Assembly (NCBI GenBank): GCA_014803435.1
Contig: JACYFD010000006.1
Span: 62,001-126,000, forward strand
Reading direction: 5' to 3'
DNA: 64,000 nucleotides
Origin: Cellulosimicrobium terreum
GTDB lineage: Bacteria > Actinomycetota > Actinomycetes > Actinomycetales > Cellulomonadaceae
The notes under the pieces are model-generated. The model was not told the DNA's origin. It made no database searches and was given only the letters and a program-made list of their open reading frames with translations. Position numbers and translations under genes: made by a program. This document shows, piece by piece, positions 41,708 through 49,573 of this stretch; the first letter of the stretch is position 1; every line of letters begins with the position of its first letter.

Positions 41708-44185
41708 TCAGCGATGGTGGGCGATCACGACGTTGACGAGGCGGGGTGGGCGGACGACGACGCGGGCCACGTCCCGGCCGTCGACCGCGCGGTCCACGGC
41801 GGGCAGGGCGAGCGCGCGCTCGCGCAGGGTGACCTCGTCGACGTCCACGGGCACGACGACGCGCCCGCGCACCTTCCCGTCGACCTGCACCACCGCCTCG
41901 ACCGTGTCGTCGACCAGCAGCGTGGCGTCGACGGTGGGCCAGGCGGCGTGCGCGACGGACGGCGCGTGGCCGAGCCGTTCCCACGCCTCCTCGGCCGTGA
42001 ACGGGGCGAACATCCCGAGCAGCACCGTGACGGTCTCGGCCGCCTCGCGGACGGCCGCCGCGTGCGCTCCCGGGTCCTCCCCGGGCAGGGGTCCGTCCGT
42101 CGCGGCACGACGCGCCGCCGTGACCAGCTCCATGAGCCGGGCCACCACGACGTTGAACCTCGACCGGTCGAGGAGGCCCTCGGCGTCGTGCACCGTGCGA
42201 TGGGTCGCGCGTCGCAGGGCGTGCGTACGCGTCCCCAGCAGTGCGGCCTCCGGCCGTGCAGGCTCCGGAGGTACGGCCCTCGCCGGACCCACGCCGTCGA
42301 CCAGCCGCAGGACGCGCTCGCAGAACCGGCGCATCGCGGCCGGGTCGACGTCCGCCCAGTCGACGTCGTCCTCGGGCGGCCCGGCGAACACCATCGCGAG
42401 GCGCACCGCGTCGACACCCCACCGGTCGAGCTGCGCGCCCAGGTCGACGCCGTTGCCCAGCGACTTGCTCATCGCCCGGCCGCCGTTGGTCACCTGCCCC
42501 TGGTTGAGCAGTGTCGCGAACGGCTCGACGACGTCGACCATGCCCAGGTCGTGCAGGAACTTCGTGACGAACCTGCTGTACAGCAGGTGCAGGATCGCGT
42601 GCTCGACCCCACCGACGTACCGCGCGGCCGGCATCCACCGGCGCGTGTCGTCGGGGCGGAACGGGAGATCGTCCGACGTCCCGGACGCGCCCGACGAGCC
42701 GAGCGAGCAGTACCGCAGGAAGTACCACGACGAGTCCACGAACGTGTCGAGCGTGTCCGGGTCGCGCTCCGCGTCCTGCCCGCACCGCGGGCACGGCACG
42801 CGACGCCAGGCTTCCGCGGCCGGTGAGGCGAGCGGCGACCGCCCGTGGGGCAGCAGGTCCCCGCCCGCCAGGTCGGGCAGCCGGACGGGCAGCTCGTCGT
42901 CGGGCACGGGGACGACGCCGCACGTCGCGCAGTGCACGACCGGGACCGGGGCGCCCCAGTACCGCTGGCGGCTGACCAGCCAGTCGCGCAGGCGGTACGA
43001 CGTCGCGGGCTCTCCCGAACCCTCGGCCTCCAGGAGCGCGATCGCGTCCTCGACGGACCCCCACGTCTCGCCCGGGCCCGATGGCAGGCCGTGGGCCGCG
43101 GCGAACCGGGCGTCTCGCTCGTCGTGCGCCGGAACACCCATGACGACACCCGTCCCGTACCCCGGCAGGACGTGCGACCCCGCCCACACCGGCAGTCGTA
43201 CGCCCGTGACCGGGTGGCGCGCCCACGCGCCGAGGAAGACGCCGCGGGCGCTCGCGGTCGACGCCGAGCGCGCGATGTCCCCGGCGTCCTGGGCCTCCTG
43301 GCGCAGCTGCGCGAGGTCGTCGCCGCGGTCCGGCGCGCACAGCGCGGTCGCGACCGGGCTCTCGGGCGCGACGGCGAGGAACGTCACGCCCGGCAGGGTG
43401 TCGGGCCGGGTGGTGAAGGTGGTGAGCACGGTGGCCGCGGCGTCGGGCGAGTCCTCGTGGCCGTCGACGACGAACCGGACCTCCGCCCCCTCGCTGCGGC
43501 CGATCCAGTTCCGCTGCATCGTCAGCACGCGCTCCGGCCACGCGTCCTCGAGCCCGGTCATGTCGTCGAGCAGCCGGTCGGCGTACGCCGTGACGCGCAC
43601 GAACCACTGCGTGAGCTCGCGCCGGACCACGACGGCGCCGCAACGCTCGCACCGGCCGCCCACGACCTGCTCGTTCGCGAGCACCGTGTGGTCCGTCGGG
43701 CACCAGTTGACGGGCGCCGTCGCCCGGTAGGCGAGGTCGTGCTCCAGCAGCCGCAGGAACAGCCACTGCGTCCAGCGGTAGTACTCCGGCCGGTGCGTCT
43801 CCAGGCGCCGCGACCAGTCGAACGAGACGCCGTAGCGGCGGGCGGCCGCGGCCTGGACCTCGATGTTGGCCTCGGTGAACACGGCCGGGTTCTCGCCGCG
43901 CCGGATCGCGGCGTTCTCCGCGGGCAGTCCGAACGAGTCCCACCCGATCGGGTTGAGCACGTCGAAGCCGCGCAGCCGCCAGTACCGCGCGACGACGTCC
44001 TCCAGCGCGAACACCTCGGCGTGGCCCATGTGCAGGTCCCCGGAGGGGTAGGGAAACATCGTCAGCAGGTACCGGCGCGGGCGGGCGCCGTCGTCTCGGG
44101 CACGGAACGTGCCGTGGGTGTCCCAGTACTGCCGCCACCGTTCCTCGGCAGCGGCGGGCGGGGTCGGGATCGGGGTCGTGCGCAT
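41708..44185 (-). CDS. leuS: Leucyl-tRNA synthetase, compact form
   Basis: An 825-residue class I synthetase that charges tRNA-Leu. The HIGH signature is DLHMGH within MFPYPSGDLHMGHAEVF; KMSKS is RAMSKSLGNGVD. The editing (CP1) domain is present, with TTFTTRPDTLPGVTF and GTGVVMGVPAHDERD, so proofreading residues (Thr-rich patch and Asp) are intact. Zinc-type cysteines occur in CERCG and CATCG/CPRCG. Length is near 800-860 of E. coli and B. subtilis enzymes and shorter than the ~950-970 residues usual in actinobacteria, hinting at a second copy. AGGAG precedes the ATG by eight bases, and a leucine-codon leader lies upstream. Confidence 0.93.
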   Translation of the reverse strand: MRTTPIPTPPAAAEERWRQYWDTHGTFRARDDGARPRRYLLTMFPYPSGDLHMGHAEVFALEDVVARYWRLRGFDVLNPIGWDSFGLPAENAAIRRGENPAVFTEANIEVQAAAARRYGVSFDWSRRLETHRPEYYRWTQWLFLRLLEHDLAYRATAPVNWCPTDHTVLANEQVVGGRCERCGAVVVRRELTQWFVRVTAYADRLLDDMTGLEDAWPERVLTMQRNWIGRSEGAEVRFVVDGHEDSPDAAATVLTTFTTRPDTLPGVTFLAVAPESPVATALCAPDRGDDLAQLRQEAQDAGDIARSASTASARGVFLGAWARHPVTGVRLPVWAGSHVLPGYGTGVVMGVPAHDERDARFAAAHGLPSGPGETWGSVEDAIALLEAEGSGEPATSYRLRDWLVSRQRYWGAPVPVVHCATCGVVPVPDDELPVRLPDLAGGDLLPHGRSPLASPAAEAWRRVPCPRCGQDAERDPDTLDTFVDSSWYFLRYCSLGSSGASGTSDDLPFRPDDTRRWMPAARYVGGVEHAILHLLYSRFVTKFLHDLGMVDVVEPFATLLNQGQVTNGGRAMSKSLGNGVDLGAQLDRWGVDAVRLAMVFAGPPEDDVDWADVDPAAMRRFCERVLRLVDGVGPARAVPPEPARPEAALLGTRTHALRRATHRTVHDAEGLLDRSRFNVVVARLMELVTAARRAATDGPLPGEDPGAHAAAVREAAETVTVLLGMFAPFTAEEAWERLGHAPSVAHAAWPTVDATLLVDDTVEAVVQVDGKVRGRVVVPVDVDEVTLRERALALPAVDRAVDGRDVARVVVRPPRLVNVVIAHHR

Positions 44186-44220
44186 GGCGGGTTCTCCTGG
44201 GGACGGTGGGCTCGTCGTCG

Positions 44221-44305
44221 GGCACTCGCCGTGCCACCGGGAACCGTCACCGGGACGCGCGACGTCCGCCGCGCTGAGCGTGCCCGCCCGGCGGGCTCAG
44301 CGCGG
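44221..44305 (-). promoter_or_regulatory. leuS leader with competing stem-loops
   Basis: Between the leader peptide stop and the leuS ribosome-binding site are an 11-bp stem (CCGCGCTGAGC with GCTCAGCGCGG, 44269-44305) that overlaps the last leader codons, a GGACG/CGTCC stem (44253-44267) and a GGCAC/GTGCC stem (44221-44235). GACGGT near 44245 can also pair with ACCGTC next to the leuS Shine-Dalgarno site. No T-run is present, so translational control or GC-type attenuation are both possible. Confidence 0.55.
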
Positions 44306-44344
44306 CCGGAGAAGGAGGAGCCGCATGCGTCGCATCACGGCCAT
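44297..44344 (-). CDS. Candidate leucine-rich leader peptide of leuS
   Basis: A short frame ending in TGA (44299-44297) encodes MRRMRLLLLRPR from ATG 44335, with further in-frame ATGs at 44344 and 44326. The four consecutive Leu codons CTC CTC CTT CTC (44320-44309) sit just before a stem-loop in the leuS leader, the layout of classical amino-acid attenuators. Weak ribosome-binding site; a TTGACC hexamer lies upstream. Expression is not demonstrated. Confidence 0.6.
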   Translation of the reverse strand: MAVMRRMRLLLLRPR

Positions 44345-44450
44345 CGTCACCCCGCCGAGACGCCCGGTCAACCCTCCGATGTCCAGAACGTCACGTTCGG
44401 GTGTGGCGGACGTCGCGCTGTCCCGAGGATGTTCACGTGCCGTGCGCCAG

Positions 44451-44456
44451 TAGGCT
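44451..44456 (+). promoter_or_regulatory. -10 hexamer for a leaderless lpdA transcript
   Basis: TAGGCT ends six bases before the lpdA ATG; no Shine-Dalgarno sequence intervenes. Confidence 0.55.
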
Positions 44457-44462
44457 GGCCCC

Positions 44463-45866
44463 ATGGCATCCCACTACGACGTCGTCGTCCTCGGTGCAGG
44501 TCCCGGTGGTTACGTGGCCGCGATCCGTGCAGCCCAGCTGGGCCTGCAGGTCGCGGTCGTGGAGGAGAAGTACTGGGGCGGGGTGTGCCTCAACGTGGGC
44601 TGCATCCCCTCCAAGGCGCTCCTGCGCAACGCCGAGCTCGCGCACATCTTCCAGCACGACGCCACGACATTCGGCATCTCCGGTGAGGTCAGCTTCGACT
44701 TCGGTGCGGCGTTCGACCGCTCGCGCCAGGTCGCAGAGGGGCGCGTCAAGGGCGTGCACTTCCTCATGAAGAAGAACAAGATCACGGAGTACGACGGCCG
44801 CGGCACGTTCCGCGACGCGCACACCATCGACGTCGCGCTGTCCGACGGCTCGACCGACCAGGTCACGTTCGACAACGTGATCATCGCGACCGGCTCCAAG
44901 GTCCGCCTGCTCCCGGGCGTCGAGCTGTCCGAGAACGTCGTCACGTACGAGAAGCAGATCCTCACGCGCGACCTGCCGAAGTCGATCGCCATCGTCGGCG
45001 CCGGCGCCATCGGCATGGAGTTCGGTTACGTCCTCAAGAACTACGGCGTCGACGTCACGATCATCGAGTTCCTCGACCGTGCGCTGCCCAACGAGGACGC
45101 GGACGTCTCCAAGGAGATCGCCAAGCAGTACAAGAAGCTCGGCGTGAAGCTCCTGACCTCGACGGCGGTGCAGACGGTGCAGGACAACGGGTCCTCCGTC
45201 ACCGTCTCCTACAAGGGCGTCAAGGACGACAAGCCGGGCTCGATCGAGGTCGACAAGGTCCTCATGGCCGTCGGGTTCGCCCCGAACGTCGAGAACTTCG
45301 GCCTCGAGAACACCGGCGTCCAGCTCACCGAGCGCGGCGCCATCGCGATCGACGACGTCATGCGCACCAACGTCGAGAACATCTACGCGATCGGTGACGT
45401 CACCGCGAAGCTGATGCTCGCGCACGTCGCCGAGGCCCAGGGCGTCGTCGCGGCGGAGACCATCGGCGGCGCCGAGACTCTCACGCTCGGCGACTACCGG
45501 ATGATGCCGCGCGCGACGTTCTGCCAGCCGCAGGTCGCCAGCTTCGGCCTCACCGAGCAGCAGGCGCGCGACGAGGGCTACAAGGTCAAGGTCGCGAACT
45601 TCCCGTTCATGGCGAACGGCAAGGCGCACGGGCTCGGCGACCCGACGGGCTTCGTCAAGCTCATCTCCGACGAGACCTACGGCGAGCTCCTCGGCGGCCA
45701 CCTCATCGGCCCCGACGCGTCCGAGCTGCTGCCCGAGCTCACCCTCGCGCAGAAGTGGGACCTCACCGTGCACGACGTCGCGCGCAACGTCCACACGCAC
45801 CCCACCCTCTCCGAGGCGGTCCAGGAGTCCATCCACGGGCTCGCGGGGCACATGATCAACTTCTGA
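44463..45866 (+). CDS. lpdA: Dihydrolipoamide dehydrogenase
   Basis: A 467-residue flavoprotein (E3) of 2-oxoacid dehydrogenase complexes that reoxidises dihydrolipoamide with NAD+. FAD binding [10 protein letters not shown] near residue 11; redox disulfide Cys42-Cys47 in [19 protein letters not shown]-binding [14 protein letters not shown]; and the His-Glu catalytic dyad of the partner subunit in HTHPTLSE at the C-terminus. All key residues are present. It stands alone, divergent from leuS, with no E1/E2 genes beside it, as is common in actinobacteria where one E3 serves several complexes. Confidence 0.96.
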   Translation: MASHYDVVVLGAGPGGYVAAIRAAQLGLQVAVVEEKYWGGVCLNVGCIPSKALLRNAELAHIFQHDATTFGISGEVSFDFGAAFDRSRQVAEGRVKGVHFLMKKNKITEYDGRGTFRDAHTIDVALSDGSTDQVTFDNVIIATGSKVRLLPGVELSENVVTYEKQILTRDLPKSIAIVGAGAIGMEFGYVLKNYGVDVTIIEFLDRALPNEDADVSKEIAKQYKKLGVKLLTSTAVQTVQDNGSSVTVSYKGVKDDKPGSIEVDKVLMAVGFAPNVENFGLENTGVQLTERGAIAIDDVMRTNVENIYAIGDVTAKLMLAHVAEAQGVVAAETIGGAETLTLGDYRMMPRATFCQPQVASFGLTEQQARDEGYKVKVANFPFMANGKAHGLGDPTGFVKLISDETYGELLGGHLIGPDASELLPELTLAQKWDLTVHDVARNVHTHPTLSEAVQESIHGLAGHMINF

Positions 45867-45898
45867 TCGATCGTCCGGCTGCCCGACGGCGGCCGGCC

Positions 45899-45938
45899 AG
45901 AGGCCCGGTTCCGCGGAGTCCCGCGTGTCCGGGCCTCT
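45899..45938 (+). terminator. Terminator-like stem-loop downstream of lpdA
   Basis: AGAGGCCCGG and CCGGGCCTCT form a 10-bp stem around a 20-base loop that itself contains CCGCGG, starting 33 bases after the lpdA stop. No T-run follows. Confidence 0.55.
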
Positions 45939-46046
45939 CGGCGTTCACCCGGAACGGCTGTCTCGTGCTGCCGCCGCTGATCGAGACGCGAGACGCCGTG
46001 GGTGGGCGGCCGACGGTGTGGCGGTTCTCCTCGAGAAGTGCGGTGT

Positions 46047-46091
46047 CTCCTTACCGTATACAGGTCGAGTCTTGCTGTAGACGGTAAGGAG
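46047..46091 (+). promoter_or_regulatory. 17-bp inverted repeat covering the RBS of the AbiEi-like gene
   Basis: CTCCTTACCGTATACAG (46047-46063) and CTGTAGACGGTAAGGAG (46075-46091) are complementary at 16 of 17 positions, with an 11-base spacer. The right arm overlaps the AAGGAGGTGA ribosome-binding site. AbiEi antitoxins are known to bind inverted repeats upstream of their own operon, so this is a candidate autoregulatory operator; an RNA hairpin hiding the ribosome-binding site is an alternative. Confidence 0.75.
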
Positions 46092-46101
46092 GTGATCTGG
46101 T

Positions 46102-46656
46102 GTGCCGGTCCTGACGCTGGAGACCGCTCGCGCTGCTGGCCTGCGCACGGACGAGGTCTATCGCATGGCTCGGAACGGTGAGCTCGAGCGGATCGGGCGT
46201 GGGGTATACGTCCGGCCGGGCGAGCTGGACCCTGTCGTGGAGTCGCTCGCGGGCGTGACGGCGGTCAAGCCCGCCGCGACGACGTGCCTCACCAGCGCTC
46301 TGGTACTGCACGGGTTGAGTGACGAGATCCCTCTGGCGACGGACATCGCTCTGCCGCGCGGCACCCGGTTCCCCGCGGGCTTCGAGCACGTGGCGTGGCA
46401 CGCCTTCGACGTCGCGACGTTCGAGGTCGGGCGCGTCTCCATGGCCGAGCATCCGGACCTGTGGGTGTACTCCACCGAGCGGACCATCGTGGACGCGTTC
46501 CGGCTCGCGCATCTCGAGGGTATCGACCAGGCCAACGAGGCGTGACGACGCTGGGTTCGGCGTCCGGGCAGCTCGCCTGCTGAGCTGCTTCGTACCGCGG
46601 AGCGCTTTCCGCGAGCCGTCGCTGCCCTCCGGCAGACACTCCAGGTGGTGCTGTGA
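46102..46656 (+). pseudogene. AbiEi-type antitoxin, interrupted by an in-frame stop
   Basis: A GTG start with a perfect AAGGAGGTGA site begins a protein of the type IV toxin-antitoxin AbiEi antitoxin / transcriptional regulator family (N-terminal winged-helix start TLETARAAGLRTDEVYRMARNGELERIGRGVYV, then LVLHGLSDEIPLATDIALPRG). Translation stops at a TGA at 46543 after 147 residues. The same frame then continues with the expected C-terminus (RRWVRR, then AELLRTAERFPRAVAALRQTL, to a TGA at 46654). The full length would be ~184 residues. The N-terminal DNA-binding part could still be made. It overlaps the toxin start by four bases, as in intact AbiE pairs. Confidence 0.8.
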
Positions 46657-47485
46657 GCCCCAACCCGCCACGCGAGACGCCGGCAGGTCGTGCCTACAAC
46701 GACTTGCGCAACCTCGCCAAGTCACAGGGCCGCGACCCGGCCGAGTACCTCGCGCCGTACGCGCTCGAGGGCTTCCTGACCCGCCTCGCTGCCTCAGATC
46801 GCACGGACGACTTCGTGCTCAACGGTGGGTGCTGCTCGCGGCCTTCGCCGCGCCTCGGCCCACCCGGGACATCGACCTGGCGGCGTCAGGACTCCCGAAC
46901 GACGTCGACGACGTCGAGCGTCGGGTGCGCGAGATCGTGACCATCGACGTGGTCGACGGACTGGAGTTCGTCACCGACGGGGATCCGCAGCGAGATCATC
47001 CGCGACGACGCGGACTACAGCGGTGTGCGCGTCCATCTCCTCGCCGCGGTGTCGAAGGCGCGGATCCCGATCCACGTCGACGTCAACTTCGGCGACCCGA
47101 CCTGGCCCGAGCCGCAAGCGACGTCCGTGCCGCTCCTCCTCGGCGGCGACGTTCAGTGCTGGGCTACCCAGCTGCGATCAAGGTGGTCGCCGACCACCGG
47201 CACGTCGCGCTACGCAGCCTGGCGGAGACCCTCGAGGGCATGAGTGAGATTGCCCAAGTGCGATGGGTTGCATGGCGTCGCAAGCAGCGCTCGGCGGACA
47301 GCACACCGGAGCGTTTTCACACCTTGCTCGACGAGGTGGAGGCCTTCGCCGACCCGATCTTGGGACGCGGCATCGACGGACTCACCTGGCATCCCCGTCG
47401 TGGACCGGCACGACGGCGCGCCGACGGGGACGACCCCCGCCGGCGCGCCGGCGCCGAGCACGTCAGCCGCAGGCGACCCCGTTGA
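46653..47485 (+). pseudogene. AbiEii nucleotidyltransferase-type toxin, frameshifted
   Basis: Reading starts at GTG 46653 (GTGA overlap with the antitoxin stop) with a typical AbiEii start (YNDLRNLAKSQGRDPAEYL, LEGFLTRLA, DDFVLNGG). It then continues only across three frame changes: near 46829 (one G lost from a G-run), near 46981 (one G gained) and near 47156 (one base lost). The nucleotidyltransferase core GG-x-LLAAFAAxRPTRDIDLA is split by the first. The remainder, PAAIKVVADHRHVALRSLAETLEG to a TGA at 47483, is recognisable. A working toxin is unlikely unless these are sequencing errors. Its end overlaps the LPMO gene on the other strand by 23 bases. Confidence 0.8.
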
Positions 47486-48827
47486 GCGTGAACCCAGCCG
47501 GAGCGGGATGGGAGCCCGCTGTCGCTGTCGCGCCGTTGTAGCCGAACGTGACGGACTCACCCGGGGCGATGCTGGACTTCCAGGCCGGGTGGGTGGCCGT
47601 GACCATGGTTCCCACCTGGTCGACCGTCGCGCTCCAGCCGGGCTCGTCGACGGTCTGGCCGCCCGGGTAGGTGAACGTCACCGACCAGCCGTTGACCGCG
47701 GCCAGGGACGTGTTGGTCACGGTCACCGCCGCGGTGAATCCGGTGCTGTTGCCACCCCAGGACGAGGGTGCGTAGTCGACCGTGCAGCCGCCGGTGGGGA
47801 CCGGCGTCTCGTCGTCGTCCAGGGTCGTGAACGTGACGGACCTGGTGCCCGAGACGGCGCCGGTGCGGTCGTTGCGCGACCGGACGTCCACCGTGTGCTC
47901 CGTGCCGGGTTCCAGCCCGGTCAGATCGACCATCGGTGACCCGTCGGTGCTCGCGATCACCGCACCGGTCCCGGGGTCGAGGACGTCGTACCCCGTGACG
48001 CACCCGGACTGCGCGGCACCCCACATCACGTGCGCGCTGGTGGCGGTGATGCTCATGGCCATCGGGGCGCCCGGCGACCCCGGTGCCTCGTCCGGGCAGA
48101 CGGGATCCGTCGGTTCGCCGCCGCCGTCGTCCCCGATACCCGTGATCTCCCCGTCACCGCCGTCGAACGCGACGTCGGAGCAGCTGTAGAAGTTCTCGTT
48201 GCTGTCCGACCGGACCCAGTGGGTGAAGATCATGTGGTCGCCGGAGCGGTCGGCGGGGAGCGTGACGTCCCAGTAGTAGTAGTTCAGGGCACCCGGCCCG
48301 CCGGTGTCGGGCGGGTTGGTCACCGAGTCGACCAGCTCGAGGTCGCTCCACGCGAGCGGTCCCGACGGGTCCCAGCCCTCCTCGGTGACGTACACGTCGA
48401 AGCGACCAGGGTGCTCGGCCCAGTTGTTGTGCTGGAACTGGTACGTCTCGCCAGCGGTCAGGTGCGTCGTCGGCCAGTCGTCCCGCACGGCGTTGAACCC
48501 GGTGAAGTCGTACGGTCCGCGACCGCCGCCGTCGCAGATCTGTCCGTCGGGGATGTACCCCGCGGTCCGACCCGCGCCGTTCGAGTCGAGGTTGCCGAAC
48601 CAGTTGTAGAACGCCGAGCTCCCGCTCACGGCGTAGGCGTTCGCGCACGCCGGGTTCTGCGGGTCGACCTGGCCGTTCCCCGTCTGGCCGTCGACCCAGC
48701 ACAGGTACTGGCGGCTGCCGGGGAACACCTCGGCGCCGTGCGCCTCGGCTGGGGCGGGCGGGCCGGCCGCCACGAGGCCCGTCGCGCCGAGGACCACGGC
48801 TGCGGCCCAGGCTGCTGTGCGTCGCAT
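47463..48827 (-). CDS. AA10 lytic polysaccharide monooxygenase with FnIII and CBM2
   Basis: A 454-residue secreted copper enzyme. The signal peptide ends in AEA so that His30 becomes the N-terminal copper ligand (HGAEVFPGSRQYLCW). The second histidine and cellulose-type surface lie in FQHNNWAEHPGRFDVYVT, and the axial Phe in NENFYSCSDVAF. About 255-345 is a fibronectin type III-like linker domain (MSITATSAHVMWG, VRSRNDRTGAVSGTRSVTF) and about 355-454 a CBM2 (CTVDYAPSSWGGNSTGFTAAVTVTN, GWSVTFTYPGGQTV). Oxidative cleavage of crystalline cellulose is likely; chitin cannot be excluded. It complements the GH9 enzyme. AAGGAG precedes the ATG. Confidence 0.94.
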   Translation of the reverse strand: MRRTAAWAAAVVLGATGLVAAGPPAPAEAHGAEVFPGSRQYLCWVDGQTGNGQVDPQNPACANAYAVSGSSAFYNWFGNLDSNGAGRTAGYIPDGQICDGGGRGPYDFTGFNAVRDDWPTTHLTAGETYQFQHNNWAEHPGRFDVYVTEEGWDPSGPLAWSDLELVDSVTNPPDTGGPGALNYYYWDVTLPADRSGDHMIFTHWVRSDSNENFYSCSDVAFDGGDGEITGIGDDGGGEPTDPVCPDEAPGSPGAPMAMSITATSAHVMWGAAQSGCVTGYDVLDPGTGAVIASTDGSPMVDLTGLEPGTEHTVDVRSRNDRTGAVSGTRSVTFTTLDDDETPVPTGGCTVDYAPSSWGGNSTGFTAAVTVTNTSLAAVNGWSVTFTYPGGQTVDEPGWSATVDQVGTMVTATHPAWKSSIAPGESVTFGYNGATATAGSHPAPAGFTLNGVACG

Positions 48828-48898
48828 GTCAAGCTCCTTCGCTCGCGGACGTCGAACACGACGACGATGGCCGACGCCGGCCCCGCGGGGTACCGCCT

Positions 48899-48906
48899 AA
48901 TCGATT
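48899..48906. promoter_or_regulatory. Short AATCGATT palindrome upstream of the LPMO gene
   Basis: AATCGATT is an 8-base palindrome with a central CG, 72 bases from the LPMO start. It could be the core of a LacI-type operator, but the flanks are not symmetric and no CebR-like box was found there. Confidence 0.25.
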
Positions 48907-48963
48907 CAGCCCGGGGTTGCGAGGTTCGACGAGCGGTGGGCGTGGGGGAGAGACGCCGCCGTC

Positions 48964-48969
48964 TAGGGT
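48964..48969 (+). promoter_or_regulatory. -10 hexamer for a leaderless rnhA transcript
   Basis: TAGGGT ends six bases before the GTG at 48976. Confidence 0.45.
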
Positions 48970-48975
48970 GGGCTC

Positions 48976-49494
48976 GTGCCTGACTCCGAACCCGACCTCG
49001 TGACCTTGCCCCGCCCCGACGTCGCCACGGCGTCGGACGCACTGACCGCCGTCGAGATGTGGACCGACGGCGCGTGCAAGGGCAACCCCGGCGTCGGCGG
49101 GTGGGGCGTGCTCATGCGCTCGAAGGGTCGCGAGAAGGAGCTCTTCGGCGGCGACCCCCTGACGACCAACAACAAGATGGAGCTGACCGCTGTCATCGAA
49201 GGGCTGCGTGCGCTCACCCGGCCGTGCGACGTCACGCTCCACGTCGACTCGACGTACGTCATGAACGGGATGAAGTCCTGGATCGTCGGCTGGAAGCGCA
49301 ACGGCTGGCGCACCAAGGACAAGAAGCCGGTCAAGAACGTCGAGCTCTGGCAGGCGCTCGACGTCGAGGTGGCGCGCCACGAGGTGCGCTGGGTCTGGGT
49401 CAAGGGGCACGCCGGCGACCCGGGCAACGAGCGCGCCGACCAGCTCGCCAACCGCGGCGTCGTCCTCGCACGGGAGGGCGCGGAGTCCGCGTGA
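48976..49494 (+). CDS. rnhA: Ribonuclease HI
   Basis: A 172-residue RNase H that cleaves RNA in RNA-DNA hybrids. The four catalytic carboxylates are present: Asp31 ([16 protein letters not shown]), Glu69 ([13 protein letters not shown]), Asp91 ([12 protein letters not shown]) and Asp155 (NERADQLAN), with His at KGHAGDPGN. The ~25-residue acidic N-terminal extension before the fold is unusual but common in actinobacterial copies. A GTG start after a TAGGGT hexamer fits a leaderless transcript. It is divergent from the LPMO gene and is followed by the deaminase gene after 79 bases. Confidence 0.93.
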   Translation: MPDSEPDLVTLPRPDVATASDALTAVEMWTDGACKGNPGVGGWGVLMRSKGREKELFGGDPLTTNNKMELTAVIEGLRALTRPCDVTLHVDSTYVMNGMKSWIVGWKRNGWRTKDKKPVKNVELWQALDVEVARHEVRWVWVKGHAGDPGNERADQLANRGVVLAREGAESA

Positions 49495-49573
49495 CCTCGA
49501 GGCTCACGCGGCGTCGTCGGGCCTGACCGGGGAGGATGGCCCGAGGGGACGACCCGACCCGAGGAGGAGACCC

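Noticed and set aside
44186-44260. T-box riboswitch in the leuS leader, suggested by GGTGGCACGGCG and CCGTCCCC on the minus strand
   Set aside because: The core differs from the T-box consensus (UGGNACC) at key bases, no specifier stem with a Leu codon is seen, and the Leu-codon leader peptide explains the region better.
46606-46617. GGAGCGCTTTCC resembling a CebR box near the toxin-antitoxin remnant
   Set aside because: It lies inside the coding frame of the antitoxin remnant, has mismatches, and no cellulose gene starts near it.
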